The notes below the pieces were generated by a model. That model was not told the origin of the DNA, ran no database searches, and worked only from the letters and a program-made list of their open reading frames with translations. The position numbers and the translations under genes are program-made. From Lachnospiraceae bacterium MA2020 (lineage in GTDB: Bacteria > Bacillota > Clostridia > Lachnospirales > Lachnospiraceae), in NCBI GenBank assembly GCA_000746015.1, contig JQKK01000014.1, forward strand, positions 1-64,000: a DNA stretch of 64,000 nucleotides, in the 5' to 3' direction. This document shows, in pieces, positions 44,516 to 53,900 of the stretch. The stretch's first letter is position 1; the number at the start of each line of letters is the position of its first letter.

Positions 44516-45382
44516 CTAATGCGATTGGAATATCGATTTTGCTATGCTGCCTGTTTTGAACAGTGAATATGTAAGAAGTATCGTATAGCCCATGACTCCC
44601 CATATCGAGCCGATTATATCTGATGAAAATGTAAGGCTCTTTATAAGTACTGCATATATACCGACGCATATCAGGATTAAAAATCCCTGAAATCCTAATG
44701 CCAAAAGACTTTTAACATAATTCTGACCTATCATTCCCTGCTCATGGTTTCCGAATGTTGCAAACGGAATCGGTGCAAGCGATACCCACATATATATCTC
44801 CAACATCCTCGCATATATGATTACGAAGATTATCTTGGATAACAGCCACGTAATCAGATTTATCAGCCACACCTGGAAGAAAAGGAAGAATACCGCCCAC
44901 ACATTCATAGCCCGGATAGTGTCTTCCATAGTCGCTAAATCTGATGCATCAATCGCCGTGGTATCCGTAATTACTCCTCCGGCATTGTCAATCACATGCT
45001 GAGCAACTTCAAATACCGCCATCGTAAAATCGAAAGTATGCGTTATAAGCTCCACAGCTATGAAGGTCTTTATAACCCACTTGAATAAAATCCATATCTC
45101 TATGTTTGCGAGATTATTGTGGCTTATTATCATCTGTATCAGTTCATAGCAGGCTACAAATGTAAGTATCATTCCCGCGATTGGCATTATGACATTTTCA
45201 GAAACCGTCCTTATCATTCTGAATACTTCAGGTGAGAATGCTGCCGGTGTAGTCCCCATATCAGTTGCAATACCCCCGACCTCGTTATTAACGGAGTCAA
45301 ACATGGAGCTGAGAGTTGACATGAGGCATGGCATTATCATATCCTTAATCCATTCAGCAAATTGGTTAAAAACATCTTCCAT
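44516..45382 (-). CDS. TrbL/VirB6-like polytopic channel protein
   Basis: The 288-residue integral membrane protein has about six hydrophobic segments (IMPIAGMILTFVACYELIQM, AVFFLFFQVWLINLITWLLS, LALGFQGFLILICVGIYAVL). Its order between the Maff2 pilin-like and PrgI genes fits the VirB6/TrbL-like core of this ICE class. It starts after GGAGG. It probably forms the central membrane channel. Confidence 0.85.
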   Translation of the reverse strand: MEDVFNQFAEWIKDMIMPCLMSTLSSMFDSVNNEVGGIATDMGTTPAAFSPEVFRMIRTVSENVIMPIAGMILTFVACYELIQMIISHNNLANIEIWILFKWVIKTFIAVELITHTFDFTMAVFEVAQHVIDNAGGVITDTTAIDASDLATMEDTIRAMNVWAVFFLFFQVWLINLITWLLSKIIFVIIYARMLEIYMWVSLAPIPFATFGNHEQGMIGQNYVKSLLALGFQGFLILICVGIYAVLIKSLTFSSDIIGSIWGVMGYTILLTYSLFKTGSIAKSIFQSH

Positions 45383-45403
45383 TTAGTATCCTCCATGACT
45401 CAG

Positions 45404-45444
45404 AAAAGGTGTGCGGAACCCACCATTCAGTGAGCCCGCACACC
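45404..45444 (-). terminator. Intra-operon terminator/attenuator after Maff2
   Basis: On the minus strand GGTGTGCGG (45436-45444) pairs perfectly with 45408-45416 and is followed by TTTT. It lies between the pilin-like Maff2 gene and the downstream channel genes. It would give more Maff2 mRNA than downstream message. Confidence 0.75.
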
Positions 45445-45461
45445 ATTATTTACGCGACTTT

Positions 45462-45695
45462 TCAGCCGCCACCGCCTGTTGCCGTAAACAGATCCGCGAG
45501 GAGTGGTACAAGAGTTGTACCTATCATCGCAACACCCGCTCCCGCACAAAGCTGTTTCATGCCCTGCGACTTGGCTCCGGGATTGTCCGAGCCGTAACCT
45601 TCAAGAAGGTTTATCACGCCCCAGACGCCGAGTCCGCCGCCAAGGGCGATGACAATTACTGAGAGGCAGTCGATCGCACTTGAGAAGAAATCCAT
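45462..45695 (-). CDS. Maff2-family small membrane protein (VirB2-like)
   Basis: The 77-residue protein has two hydrophobic helices (VIVIALGGGLGVWGVINLL; GMKQLCAGAGVAMIGTTLVPLLADLF), a short loop and a GGGG end, typical of Maff2 proteins in the pilin/VirB2 position of Tn1549-like operons. I use the ATG at 45695 (MDFFSSAID); the longer frame starts with TTG. A 10-bp hairpin lies directly upstream and an attenuator directly downstream, in keeping with a need for many copies. Confidence 0.85.
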   Translation of the reverse strand: MDFFSSAIDCLSVIVIALGGGLGVWGVINLLEGYGSDNPGAKSQGMKQLCAGAGVAMIGTTLVPLLADLFTATGGGG

Positions 45696-45706
45696 AGTTA
45701 TGTAAA

Positions 45707-45754
45707 CCAAAATCCTACTTTATTTTCTGCACTACCCCAATATGAGGATTTTGG
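45707..45754 (-). promoter_or_regulatory. Hairpin covering the Maff2 leader
   Basis: CCAAAATCCT (45707-45716) pairs perfectly with AGGATTTTGG (45745-45754). On the minus-strand mRNA the stem ends about a dozen nt before the Maff2 ATG and includes its only AGGA-like sequence. It could stabilise or hide the ribosome binding site. Confidence 0.5.
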
Positions 45755-45798
45755 CATCTCCTTTCATTTTTATAGTTGTGGTGGGATAGCACAGTCTG

Positions 45799-47556
45799 TT
45801 ACTCACTTACTTCAATCACTTCATAAACTTCATCTTCCTTAAGCTCCATCTTCGGATGCAGGAACTTCTCCACGTCAAAATAATTCCGCCTGTTTGCATC
45901 TGATGTTTTGTGATAATTCGGATGCCTCGTGACATCATATTTATCCGAGAAGAACGGTCTCACACCTCTTACCTGCACGATACATTTGGAGCCATCCATT
46001 GCGGCAAGCTCATCAATGCTCATAAGGTCATGACCGACCTTGCTGTAGTTCATGTTGTAGCTCCGCATACTTCCGCGTGACTCTCCGGTATTGTATAAAT
46101 CAATCGTCTCCTTTCCGAGAATAGTGTTCAGATCTTTTAGCGTTGTCTGCTCCGAGCCTCCAAGAAACACCTGCGAATCCATGTTGCCTATGATGGTTTC
46201 AGCATTATCCTTGTAAAGAGCCTTAAGCTGAGACTTCGCCTGCAGCACAAGACATGCTGAAATTTCACGGCTTCGGATAGTTGCAACGAGCTTTTCAAGA
46301 TTCGGTATCTGACCGATATTCGCTGTCTCGTCCATTAGACAACGCACATGAACCGGTAATCTTCCACCATAAAAATCATCTGCCTTTTCACATAGGAGAT
46401 TGAAAAGCTGGCTGTAGATCATGCTTATTAAGAAGTTGAATGTTGGATCTGTATCAGACATGATGAGAAAGAGAATTGTCTTTTTATCCCCGACAGTATC
46501 AAGCTCCAGTTCATCCTCCTTTGTAAGCTCACGAAGCTCCGAAATATCAAAGCATGCAAGTCTCGCACCACAGCATATCAGGATACTTTTCAGAGTTTTG
46601 CCAGCCGCAATTTTGAATTTGGAATATTGGCGTACTGCAAAATGGTCAGGCTTCTTTTTTGCAAGCCTTCCCATGACGACATCCACCGCATTTTCAAAAT
46701 TTTCATCATCTTCCCTGACCTCCATCGAATTAAGCATTTCCAGAAGGGTATTAAAGTTCTTTTCCTCTTCCGGTGCTTCATAATGGATATATCCGATAAG
46801 AGCCGAGTACAGAAGCTGTTCACTTTTCTCCCAAAACGGATCATTGCTGTTGCCGCTACCTTTTGTATTTGAGATAAGCGTTGTCACAAGCTTCAGAATG
46901 TCCTTTTCAGAGTGGATATAGTGAAACGGATTGTACCTCATGCTCTTATTGAAATTGACGGTATTGAAGATTTTTACCTTGTATCCCGCATCCGCAAACA
47001 TCTTTCCGACAGTACCGACCAGAGTTCCTTTCGGATCGGTCACCACATAAGAACTGTGCATCTGCAGCAATTGAGGCAAAATAAAAAACCTTGTTTTACC
47101 GGAGCCGGAACCTCCGACTATAAGCACGTTTTTATTACGGGCATATTTGGGATCCGGAGGTCTGGAATTCATGGTCAGACGCTCTGATGCGGAGAGTATT
47201 ATATTGTTTTTGAAGTCCCTATCCTCGTATGGTTCTATGTCCTCCTTTCTTCCCCACCTCGCAGAGCCGTACTCCCTTCCATGCCTAAATTTCTTGGCAT
47301 TCTTGCTTTTGAGATATACTGCAAACCTCATCAACAAAGCGATAATTATGCCAAATGCAAAATCTATCGGATGAAGCCCCGGCAGGATATTTGAAAAGGC
47401 TCTTGCAAGCCCGCCATGAATCACCATGTCCTGTATTTTTTCCCGAAAACCACTGCTCTCTGAAAGCCTCCATGCTTCACCGATATTTGAACCAAGAAGT
47501 CCGATAAAGATATACGGCAGATTGACGGCTATTTTCTTTTTCGTTTTCTGCTTCAT
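45799..47556 (-). CDS. VirD4/TraG-type coupling protein
   Basis: The 585-residue protein has N-terminal membrane segments, then Walker A VGGSGSGKTRFFI with VTDPKGTLV, and Walker B LMDETANIGQIPNL. It is the hexameric ATPase that delivers the relaxase-DNA complex to the channel. Its start overlaps the PcfB stop by 4 nt (ATGA). The C-terminus is acidic (KEDEVYEVIEVSE). It is typical in length for this ICE family. Confidence 0.93.
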   Translation of the reverse strand: MKQKTKKKIAVNLPYIFIGLLGSNIGEAWRLSESSGFREKIQDMVIHGGLARAFSNILPGLHPIDFAFGIIIALLMRFAVYLKSKNAKKFRHGREYGSARWGRKEDIEPYEDRDFKNNIILSASERLTMNSRPPDPKYARNKNVLIVGGSGSGKTRFFILPQLLQMHSSYVVTDPKGTLVGTVGKMFADAGYKVKIFNTVNFNKSMRYNPFHYIHSEKDILKLVTTLISNTKGSGNSNDPFWEKSEQLLYSALIGYIHYEAPEEEKNFNTLLEMLNSMEVREDDENFENAVDVVMGRLAKKKPDHFAVRQYSKFKIAAGKTLKSILICCGARLACFDISELRELTKEDELELDTVGDKKTILFLIMSDTDPTFNFLISMIYSQLFNLLCEKADDFYGGRLPVHVRCLMDETANIGQIPNLEKLVATIRSREISACLVLQAKSQLKALYKDNAETIIGNMDSQVFLGGSEQTTLKDLNTILGKETIDLYNTGESRGSMRSYNMNYSKVGHDLMSIDELAAMDGSKCIVQVRGVRPFFSDKYDVTRHPNYHKTSDANRRNYFDVEKFLHPKMELKEDEVYEVIEVSE

Positions 47557-48029
47557 CTCACTTTCTCCTTGACCTTCTCCGTTATCTTCTTCGCATTCTC
47601 AGCTATCTCTGCCTTTATCTTCCGCAGTTCTTTAACTATGCTCGGCTTCTCCCTCGTTTTCTGAATCTTCATGAGCCTGGCAGAGTATTCCTTCACAACG
47701 GAACTGACTGCATCAAGATCCTTTGCCTTGAAAAAGACCGTATACTTCGGTGTATCCGCTGTTTTATCCTTCTTGATTGCAAAGTCAACGCCGTATCTGT
47801 TTGCTATACGTTTGAAAGCACCAACACTACCGCCGCTGACTTCAACAGTAGTCGCACCCTGTCCCTGTGCTATGAGCTGCTTTACAGTCTGCATACCATG
47901 CTTAGCCCTGTCCTTGGTGTTACGAAGATGCTGAAGATACAGTGAGAGTGCCCTGCACAACACCTTTCCCGTTACCTTTGCCGTAGTAAATGCTAACCTT
48001 ACGGTTTTCTCAGAAGTTTCCTCATTCAT
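47553..48029 (-). CDS. PcfB-family (DUF3801) relaxase-recruitment protein
   Basis: The 158-residue basic protein has the PcfB core (AHGMQTVKQLIAQGQGATTV and FKRIANRYGVDFAIKKDK) and a helical basic C-tail. PcfB of pCF10 links the relaxase to the coupling protein, and here it is coupled to virD4 by an ATGA overlap. Its own start overlaps the stop of a 57-residue gene upstream. Confidence 0.85.
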   Translation of the reverse strand: MNEETSEKTVRLAFTTAKVTGKVLCRALSLYLQHLRNTKDRAKHGMQTVKQLIAQGQGATTVEVSGGSVGAFKRIANRYGVDFAIKKDKTADTPKYTVFFKAKDLDAVSSVVKEYSARLMKIQKTREKPSIVKELRKIKAEIAENAKKITEKVKEKVR

Positions 48030-48199
48030 GTGACCACCCCAATCCTTGCACCCTTTAGCTTAGCCATACATGGGAAGCAGAAGTTCTTTCCGTTTCCGTA
48101 TGGGCATGGATGCTTGCAGTTTTTCGGTGTAATGTTATTTGTCGGGATAGGCTCCCTGATGCCTATTTTCCATCTGATCCTGCTTTTTCTTTTTGACAT
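48026..48199 (-). CDS. 57-residue Cys-rich ICE protein
   Basis: This short frame begins MSKRKSRIRWKIGIREPIP and continues with TPKNCKHPCPYGNGKNFCFP then CMAKLKG. It has five Cys and one His in the spacing of a small zinc knuckle. The ATG at 48199 has AAAGGAGG upstream, and the stop overlaps the pcfB start as ATGA, so translation is coupled. A CKHPCPYGNG-type micro-protein at this place is common in Tn1549-like ICEs as far as I recall; its function is unknown. Confidence 0.75.
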   Translation of the reverse strand: MSKRKSRIRWKIGIREPIPTNNITPKNCKHPCPYGNGKNFCFPCMAKLKGARIGVVT

Positions 48200-48281
48200 A
48201 TCTGCCTGCCTCCTTTTGATTTAAAACAAAATTGGGCACCGATCCGAATGCTATGATTCAGACCGATACCCATAATTTCTG

Positions 48282-49376
48282 TCAGAGAGCCATGCCCTCT
48301 ACAGCCTTTGCACCCTTGTCAACAACCTCTTTCTTTGGTCTACTGGCTATTTCCTCCTTTGCTGCCTTAAGCTCCGCCAACACCGACTTCTTCTTTTCGG
48401 GATGTGCCATTTCCCTCTGCCTTGCCTCAAACTTCTCACCCATCTCAAAGATCTTCTCCTTTGAATCATAGTGATAAACGCTGTTTGTGAGCCTGTCCTC
48501 CGGTGCTACCTGACTCTCGTTGATATCCTTTACCATTGCCTTGAGAGTATCAACCTCGAACTGACCGTTATCCGGTATAAGTATCACTTCATGTAGACTT
48601 GACGGAAGGATGAAGAAATCACCGCCGAGCTTTTCCGCAGCCTTGTCCATAAAGTCCTCATAAGCCAAAACACTCGCACCATGAGTATTTCCCTTAACAG
48701 TAGCTACAAACATCTGCTCCTGCTCGGGAGGAATATCAAGTCCCAGCATTCCAATATCTTCTGCTCCAAGCGACTTTGCAAGCACAGTTGCCATTCCTTC
48801 GATCACCATAGGTCTGACTACCGGAGCACTCTGCATTGCATCCTCATGAAGCTGCTCCAAAGTAAGACCATACTTTTCCATAAGCGAATTATTTACAACA
48901 ATGCTCGCACCATCACCGGCAATCTCCTTTGCATCAATCCTGTATATGATTGCCATATCCTCAAGATCTTTATGAGGAATATTCTCAAGCATCGGCTTAT
49001 TTTCCTCTATGGATATAATCTCCATCACAAGCCTGCTCTTTACATCCTCATATTTCTCAAGATCCGGAAGTCCCTTTTTAACATCGGGAATGTTGTAAAG
49101 AGCCCTCTCTACAGCATCGGCAACCCTCTGAACTACCGCATCCATGGTATTTCCATTCCTATAAGACTCAAAAGCCTTATCAAGTCTGGCATTCACGCTC
49201 ACATTTGAACCTTCCGGTCCGATAGTAAGTGACTCATACTTCTCATTAACCTTGCTAATGTCATGCCTCTTACAGTCAAGCGGCATCTTGATACGCTTCT
49301 CCAACTCATTGAGCAGCTTATCCCTAAACTCCGACTTAAACTCATCAAAAGACTTCATAATTCCGCCATTCTCCAT
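48282..49376 (-). CDS. DUF5688 family ICE protein
   Basis: The 364-residue soluble protein has a DUF5688 body (YRIDAKEIAGDGASIVVNNS, LTLEQLHEDAMQSAPVV, FFILPSSLHEVILIPDNG), followed by a basic helical tail. Such proteins accompany the conjugation genes in Clostridia ICEs; their role is unknown. The ATG at 49376 (MENGGIMKSF) has GGAGGT upstream; the longer frame is not supported. Confidence 0.8.
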   Translation of the reverse strand: MENGGIMKSFDEFKSEFRDKLLNELEKRIKMPLDCKRHDISKVNEKYESLTIGPEGSNVSVNARLDKAFESYRNGNTMDAVVQRVADAVERALYNIPDVKKGLPDLEKYEDVKSRLVMEIISIEENKPMLENIPHKDLEDMAIIYRIDAKEIAGDGASIVVNNSLMEKYGLTLEQLHEDAMQSAPVVRPMVIEGMATVLAKSLGAEDIGMLGLDIPPEQEQMFVATVKGNTHGASVLAYEDFMDKAAEKLGGDFFILPSSLHEVILIPDNGQFEVDTLKAMVKDINESQVAPEDRLTNSVYHYDSKEKIFEMGEKFEARQREMAHPEKKKSVLAELKAAKEEIASRPKKEVVDKGAKAVEGMAL

Positions 49377-49405
49377 GCTCGTACCTCCAATTTTTCGCAT
49401 AAGAA

Positions 49406-49529
49406 AAGCGTCATACTCATAACCCATTTTGAGCTATAAGCTGACGCTTCATGTTGAAATATTTACCTGTTCTTTTGCAAAAGAAAGAACCAAGAAATTC
49501 AAGTTTTTCTCCTTGCCTTTTCTTGGTTC
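49406..49529. repeat. Two inverted repeats upstream of DUF5688
   Basis: AAGCGTCA (49406-49413) pairs with TGACGCTT (49442-49449), and an 11-bp arm 49487-49497 (GAACCAAGAAA) pairs perfectly with 49519-49529. No T-run follows. They fill most of the gap between DUF5688 and the divergent YczE-like gene and mark the edge of the accessory insertion. Confidence 0.55.
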
Positions 49530-49572
49530 ATTATAAGTATAACATGCTTAAAATTGGATTGAAATAGACGAG

Positions 49573-49622
49573 ACATCACATTTCATCAACCAAACATCAC
49601 AAAAGTTGAACGAAACATCACA
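49573..49622. repeat. Three direct repeats ACATCACA with 21-nt period
   Basis: ACATCACA occurs at 49573-49580, 49594-49601 and 49615-49622, each exactly 21 nt apart (two helical turns), immediately before a predicted promoter. This is the layout of an operator array or iteron set for one DNA-binding protein. Confidence 0.7.
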
Positions 49623-49633
49623 TCACAAAATAT

Positions 49634-49662
49634 TTGGAGTATTTCCGTCGATGTAGTATTAT
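49634..49662 (+). promoter_or_regulatory. Sigma-A promoter for the YczE-like gene
   Basis: TTGGAG (49634-49639) and TATTAT (49657-49662) are 17 nt apart, 36 nt before the start codon and 12 nt after the third ACATCACA repeat. The repeats probably control it. Confidence 0.6.
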
Positions 49663-49697
49663 TCTATGTAAAAAAATAAAGAATGAGGATGATGTAA

Positions 49698-50369
49698 ATG
49701 AAAAACCGCAAAGAAATCATTATAGGTTGGATAAAGATTATTGCTGGATTGATTGTATTTGCCCTCGGAGTGCATTTTACCATATATGCAAATATAGGAC
49801 TTGCCCCCTGGGATTGTCTCGGAATGGGAATATCATATCATACACCGTTAAACTACGGACTATCAATGACAATCATTGCTGTGGTAGTTCTTATAATTGA
49901 CCTTATACTGAAAGAGCGTATTGGATACGGGACTCTTATAGATACCTTTTTTACCGGTAATTTCGTCTATGCTTTTAACAGACTGAATCCCTTCCCAGAA
50001 AATCATAATACATTGGCTGGAATAATTATAATGCTTGTCGGATTTGTCTTTATGGCAATAGGAATGGCTGTTTATATGAGTGCGGAGCAATGCTGCGGAC
50101 CAAGAGATTCACTCCTTGTAGGTTTTGGTAAGAGATTACCACATATACCCATTGGATTTGTCGAAATCCTGCTGTGGGCAATCGTTCTTCTGATCGGTTG
50201 GCTTTTGGGCGGTCCCGTCGGAATTGGAACGCTTATCAGCACTTTCGGTGCCGGTATCGTCATGCAACTTGTTTATTCTGTCATCCACTTTGAACCGAGG
50301 AAAATGAAACATAAGAGTGTTGCTGAAACAACCAGATTGTTGCTAAAAAAAGAAATGAGTGTAGAATAG
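49698..50369 (+). CDS. YczE/YitT-type integral membrane protein
   Basis: The 223-residue protein has five hydrophobic helices (IIAGLIVFALGVHFTIYANI, MTIIAVVVLIIDLIL, GIIIMLVGFVFMAIGMAVYM, ILLWAIVLLIGWLLG) and family motifs GLAPWDCLGMGIS, GYGTLIDTF, CCGPRDSLL and GIGTLISTFGAG. YczE proteins are annotated as transporters or permease-like, but their substrate is unknown. It is one of the few plus-strand genes in the ICE, with its own promoter and terminator, so it is an independent cargo cassette. Confidence 0.85.
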   Translation: MKNRKEIIIGWIKIIAGLIVFALGVHFTIYANIGLAPWDCLGMGISYHTPLNYGLSMTIIAVVVLIIDLILKERIGYGTLIDTFFTGNFVYAFNRLNPFPENHNTLAGIIIMLVGFVFMAIGMAVYMSAEQCCGPRDSLLVGFGKRLPHIPIGFVEILLWAIVLLIGWLLGGPVGIGTLISTFGAGIVMQLVYSVIHFEPRKMKHKSVAETTRLLLKKEMSVE

Positions 50370-50382
50370 TTTTCCGAAATGA

Positions 50383-50417
50383 AGAAGTGGCGAGCATAAT
50401 GCCCGCCACTTCTTTTA
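50383..50417. terminator. Bidirectional terminator after the YczE-like gene
   Basis: AGAAGTGGCG (50383-50392) pairs with 50404-50413 across an 11-nt loop, followed by TTTTA. It separates convergent genes. Confidence 0.8.
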
Positions 50418-50419
50418 TC

Positions 50420-50863
50420 TTAGTATTGGTCAAGACACTCCGAAAGTACCTTGTAAAAGTTCTTTACCTGAGTCTCCTTATTGTAATCATAAATCTCATC
50501 AAACCTCTCTGACAGAGACTCTATAATCTCATCCATGTGTTCACTACACTTACTATCCTTGTATTTTTGGAATACTCCTTCTCCGCTTTGAATTGCAACC
50601 TCAAGAACGATAGCTAATGTTTTCTCGGAATGTAATCTGACATCACTAGCCATCTCAGAAACACCATCAATTTCAACGCTTACTTCCATGATTGACGGAG
50701 AAGTTTTATCAACGATACCGTGAAGCCAGTTTTCAGTTTCATAAAGCTCTGCTACTTCGTCCGTATACTCAGCTATGTCATCAATTTCAGATGATATGTA
50801 CTGAGACTCTACCCAGTAGCAGATAATATCTTCCAACGTCTTTACGTTGTATTTGATTTTCAT
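50420..50863 (-). CDS. Unknown acidic protein downstream of hsdR
   Basis: The 147-residue, mostly helical acidic soluble protein (WVESQYISSEIDDIAEYTDE at the front, MDEIIESLSERFDEIYDYN at the back) shows no domain I recognise. The start follows AAGGAG. It lies 104 nt after hsdR, is probably transcribed with it and ends at the shared terminator. It may be an accessory or unrelated cargo protein. Confidence 0.65.
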   Translation of the reverse strand: MKIKYNVKTLEDIICYWVESQYISSEIDDIAEYTDEVAELYETENWLHGIVDKTSPSIMEVSVEIDGVSEMASDVRLHSEKTLAIVLEVAIQSGEGVFQKYKDSKCSEHMDEIIESLSERFDEIYDYNKETQVKNFYKVLSECLDQY

Positions 50864-50967
50864 TTATCATTCTCCTTAAGTAAAACGCAGCCAGAGCAGA
50901 CGATTATCATCTGACCGACTGCATTAATGTGCATACGCTTTTATCCTAAAGCATATTAATTCTGAAA

Positions 50968-53900
50968 TCAGTCAGAAGCATTTTCTTCAAAATTTTCCAC
51001 CTGCTCCATTACTTTATTAAATACTTCAGGACTATACTGCGGTGGATAGCCATTTTTAACCAGGCATATTTTAATTTCCAATTTTAATTGATTCCGTACA
51101 TTCTGATTGTTAAGCCAATCAGCAAATGAAGATTTCGTATCAATTATTTCTTTTATTTTCTTTGCAAGCGCTTTACATTTGTCATTAATAATAACGCCAT
51201 CCACATTTTTATCATTGCCATACTCAAAATTGTATTGGTCGCGCAATACTATCAAAATGTCATAGAATGCCTTTTCCTCAAAAGTCAAACCAATCTTACG
51301 GAAACTCTCTTTACTCTCATTCATCTCCCTTAGGATTTTCATTGCCTGTTCAGTTGCTGCTCGAATTATATCCTCAGATGCTTTTTCCTGTGTAGTTCCA
51401 GCTTCCTCTGCTGACAAACGCTTACGGCGTTCATGATATTCCTCTATAGTCTTTTCAAGCATTTCCCGAAACTTCTTCGCTGCAATCTGATTTGTCTTGC
51501 TATAATCATTAATATGCTTTTTCAACATCTTTACAAGTAGCTCCAGCTTTGAAGCTGGCATTTTCACATCAGCAAGCTTCTCAAAATATTCCGGACTGAA
51601 TATATCCTCTTCTTCTCCTGCCTCAAGAACGCTCTCAACCTCGCTATACTTAAGAGCTTCCTCTACCATCTTTGCAACATGACGATTCATGGTATCCGTA
51701 TCAACATCACTAGTACCACTCATCTTACGTACAAATCCAGCAATCGCCATATAGCATTGAGCAAGAGCCGATTCTTCTTCATCAAGCTCCCCAGACGGCT
51801 GGCAAATATCATAAGCAGAACGCATGCGCTTTACCATCTCTAGGAAATACTTCTTAAAGGATACTTTATTCGTACTCTTTCCGTTCTTCGATTCAATATT
51901 AAGAATTTCTGTCGAAGCGAATACAAATTCCGCAGCTTTTGCAAGCTGCCTATATCGTTCAAATGGATCACACTCAGGATCAAGAAACGGATTGAGATCA
52001 TATCCGGTAAAAAGTCTATTAAGGATAACCAACTCTTCTCTAAATACTTCTGTAGCCTGTTCTACGTCGTCTTCCGTAGGTGCAACAGATGTATCCCCTC
52101 CGTAAATTTTCATGGCTTCGCGCATATTATCACGGATACCAATGTAGTCTACTATCATACCATATTGTTTTCCTGGATTCTTTCTGTTAACACGGCTAAT
52201 AGTCTGAATTAACATATGCTTTTTCAGCGGCTTATCATTATACATATATGTAAGTGCTGGAACATCAAACCCTGTGATCCACATGTCTACAACAATAACA
52301 ATTCGTAAATTGGACTTTTCCTGTTTGAACGCAGCATCCATCTCTTCGGAACGCTTATCATTTGCAGCACCGCCGAGATAGTTATACATCTTCTTTTCGT
52401 CATTTTTCCGAACGCTTGCTACCATTGCAATAAACGGCATCGGACTTAATTCTCGCAGTTCTTCATCGGTTGCAACCACACCTTCTGCTACTTTCTTCAG
52501 TTCAAACCATTCAGGATATTTATCTTCAAATATCTTCAACAGGTTATACGCAATCAATCTTGTAGAACATACAATCATTGCCTTTTGAATTCTATCTGGA
52601 TTTTCATCACAGGCAGCAACGTAATGATTGTGTATATCAACTGCCAGACGCTCAAGACGTGAAGGTTCACCAAGAATCACTTCCATAGAACTCATAGCCT
52701 TCTTGCTTGCCTCAATGTCCTCTGCTGTTGCACCATCATCAGCACATTTTTTGTAATAATCTTCTATACGCTTAACTTTCTCCTGATCCAAAAGAACCTT
52801 AGCAATGCGAGGATGATACTTGATTGATACTGTCAATCCATCGGCTACAGCCTGATCCATAGTGTATCTATCAATTTCATCTCCGAACGTTTGATAGGTC
52901 TCAGCGATAGGGGTTCCAGTAAAGCCTACAAATGTGGCATTCGGAAACGCCTCCTTCAATACTTTCGCATACGGTTTGGACACCATCGCCTTCATATTTG
53001 CATCTGTATCCTTACTGAACTGGATTTTTTTTGAATGATCAATTTGAGTTCTATGAGCCTCATCAGAAAAGCAGATAATGTTTCTTCGTTCATTTATCAG
53101 ACCGATCTTATCGTCTTTTCTATCAACAAATTTCTGAATTGTGCAAATATAAAAACCACCACTCTGCCTAATTCCTAGTTCCTGCCTTAACTGATTACGA
53201 TTCTTTACAACAGAAACCTCTCCAATATTCAAAAATTCTTTGCTCTTGGTAAATAACCTTGCTCCCTGCTTCTGAAGATCTTCACGATCAACAATCATAA
53301 CGATAGTTGGTGATCCAATCTCCGGAATATCTGTGCAACGAAGTGAAAGCTGTCTTGCAAGAAAAGCCATCGTATATGTTTTTCCACAACCAGTAGCACC
53401 GAAGTATGTGCCGCCCTTTCCACTCTGATCTACAACAGACTTGATAATACTCTGTTTCAAAAGTCTAGAAGCAAAGAATTGTGGATAACGACAGACAATC
53501 TCCACCTCATCGCTATCATAAATGCTGTCTTGAAAATAAATATAGTCACGAAAAATCTCAAGAAATCTATCGGGTGAATAGACTCCCTTTATCATCGTCT
53601 CTGTTTCAGCAAATGGAAGTGTAGAGACTGCATCTCCGTCATTAACCCTACGCCAAGCGTAAAAATGTTCATATGGTGTGCGAACTGTTCCAAGTCTAGT
53701 CTTTACACCATCAGAAATACAGGCCATCGGACAATAATGAAGCAAATGCGGAATATCTCTCCAATATCTAATATTAATCTGTTCCCATGCATCATATACT
53801 GTTGCATTTGCATCTGCTGGATTCTTAAGTTCTATGATACATAGAGGCATACCATTAACATATAGGATAACATCCGGTCTGCGATTTTCTTTTTTCCCAT

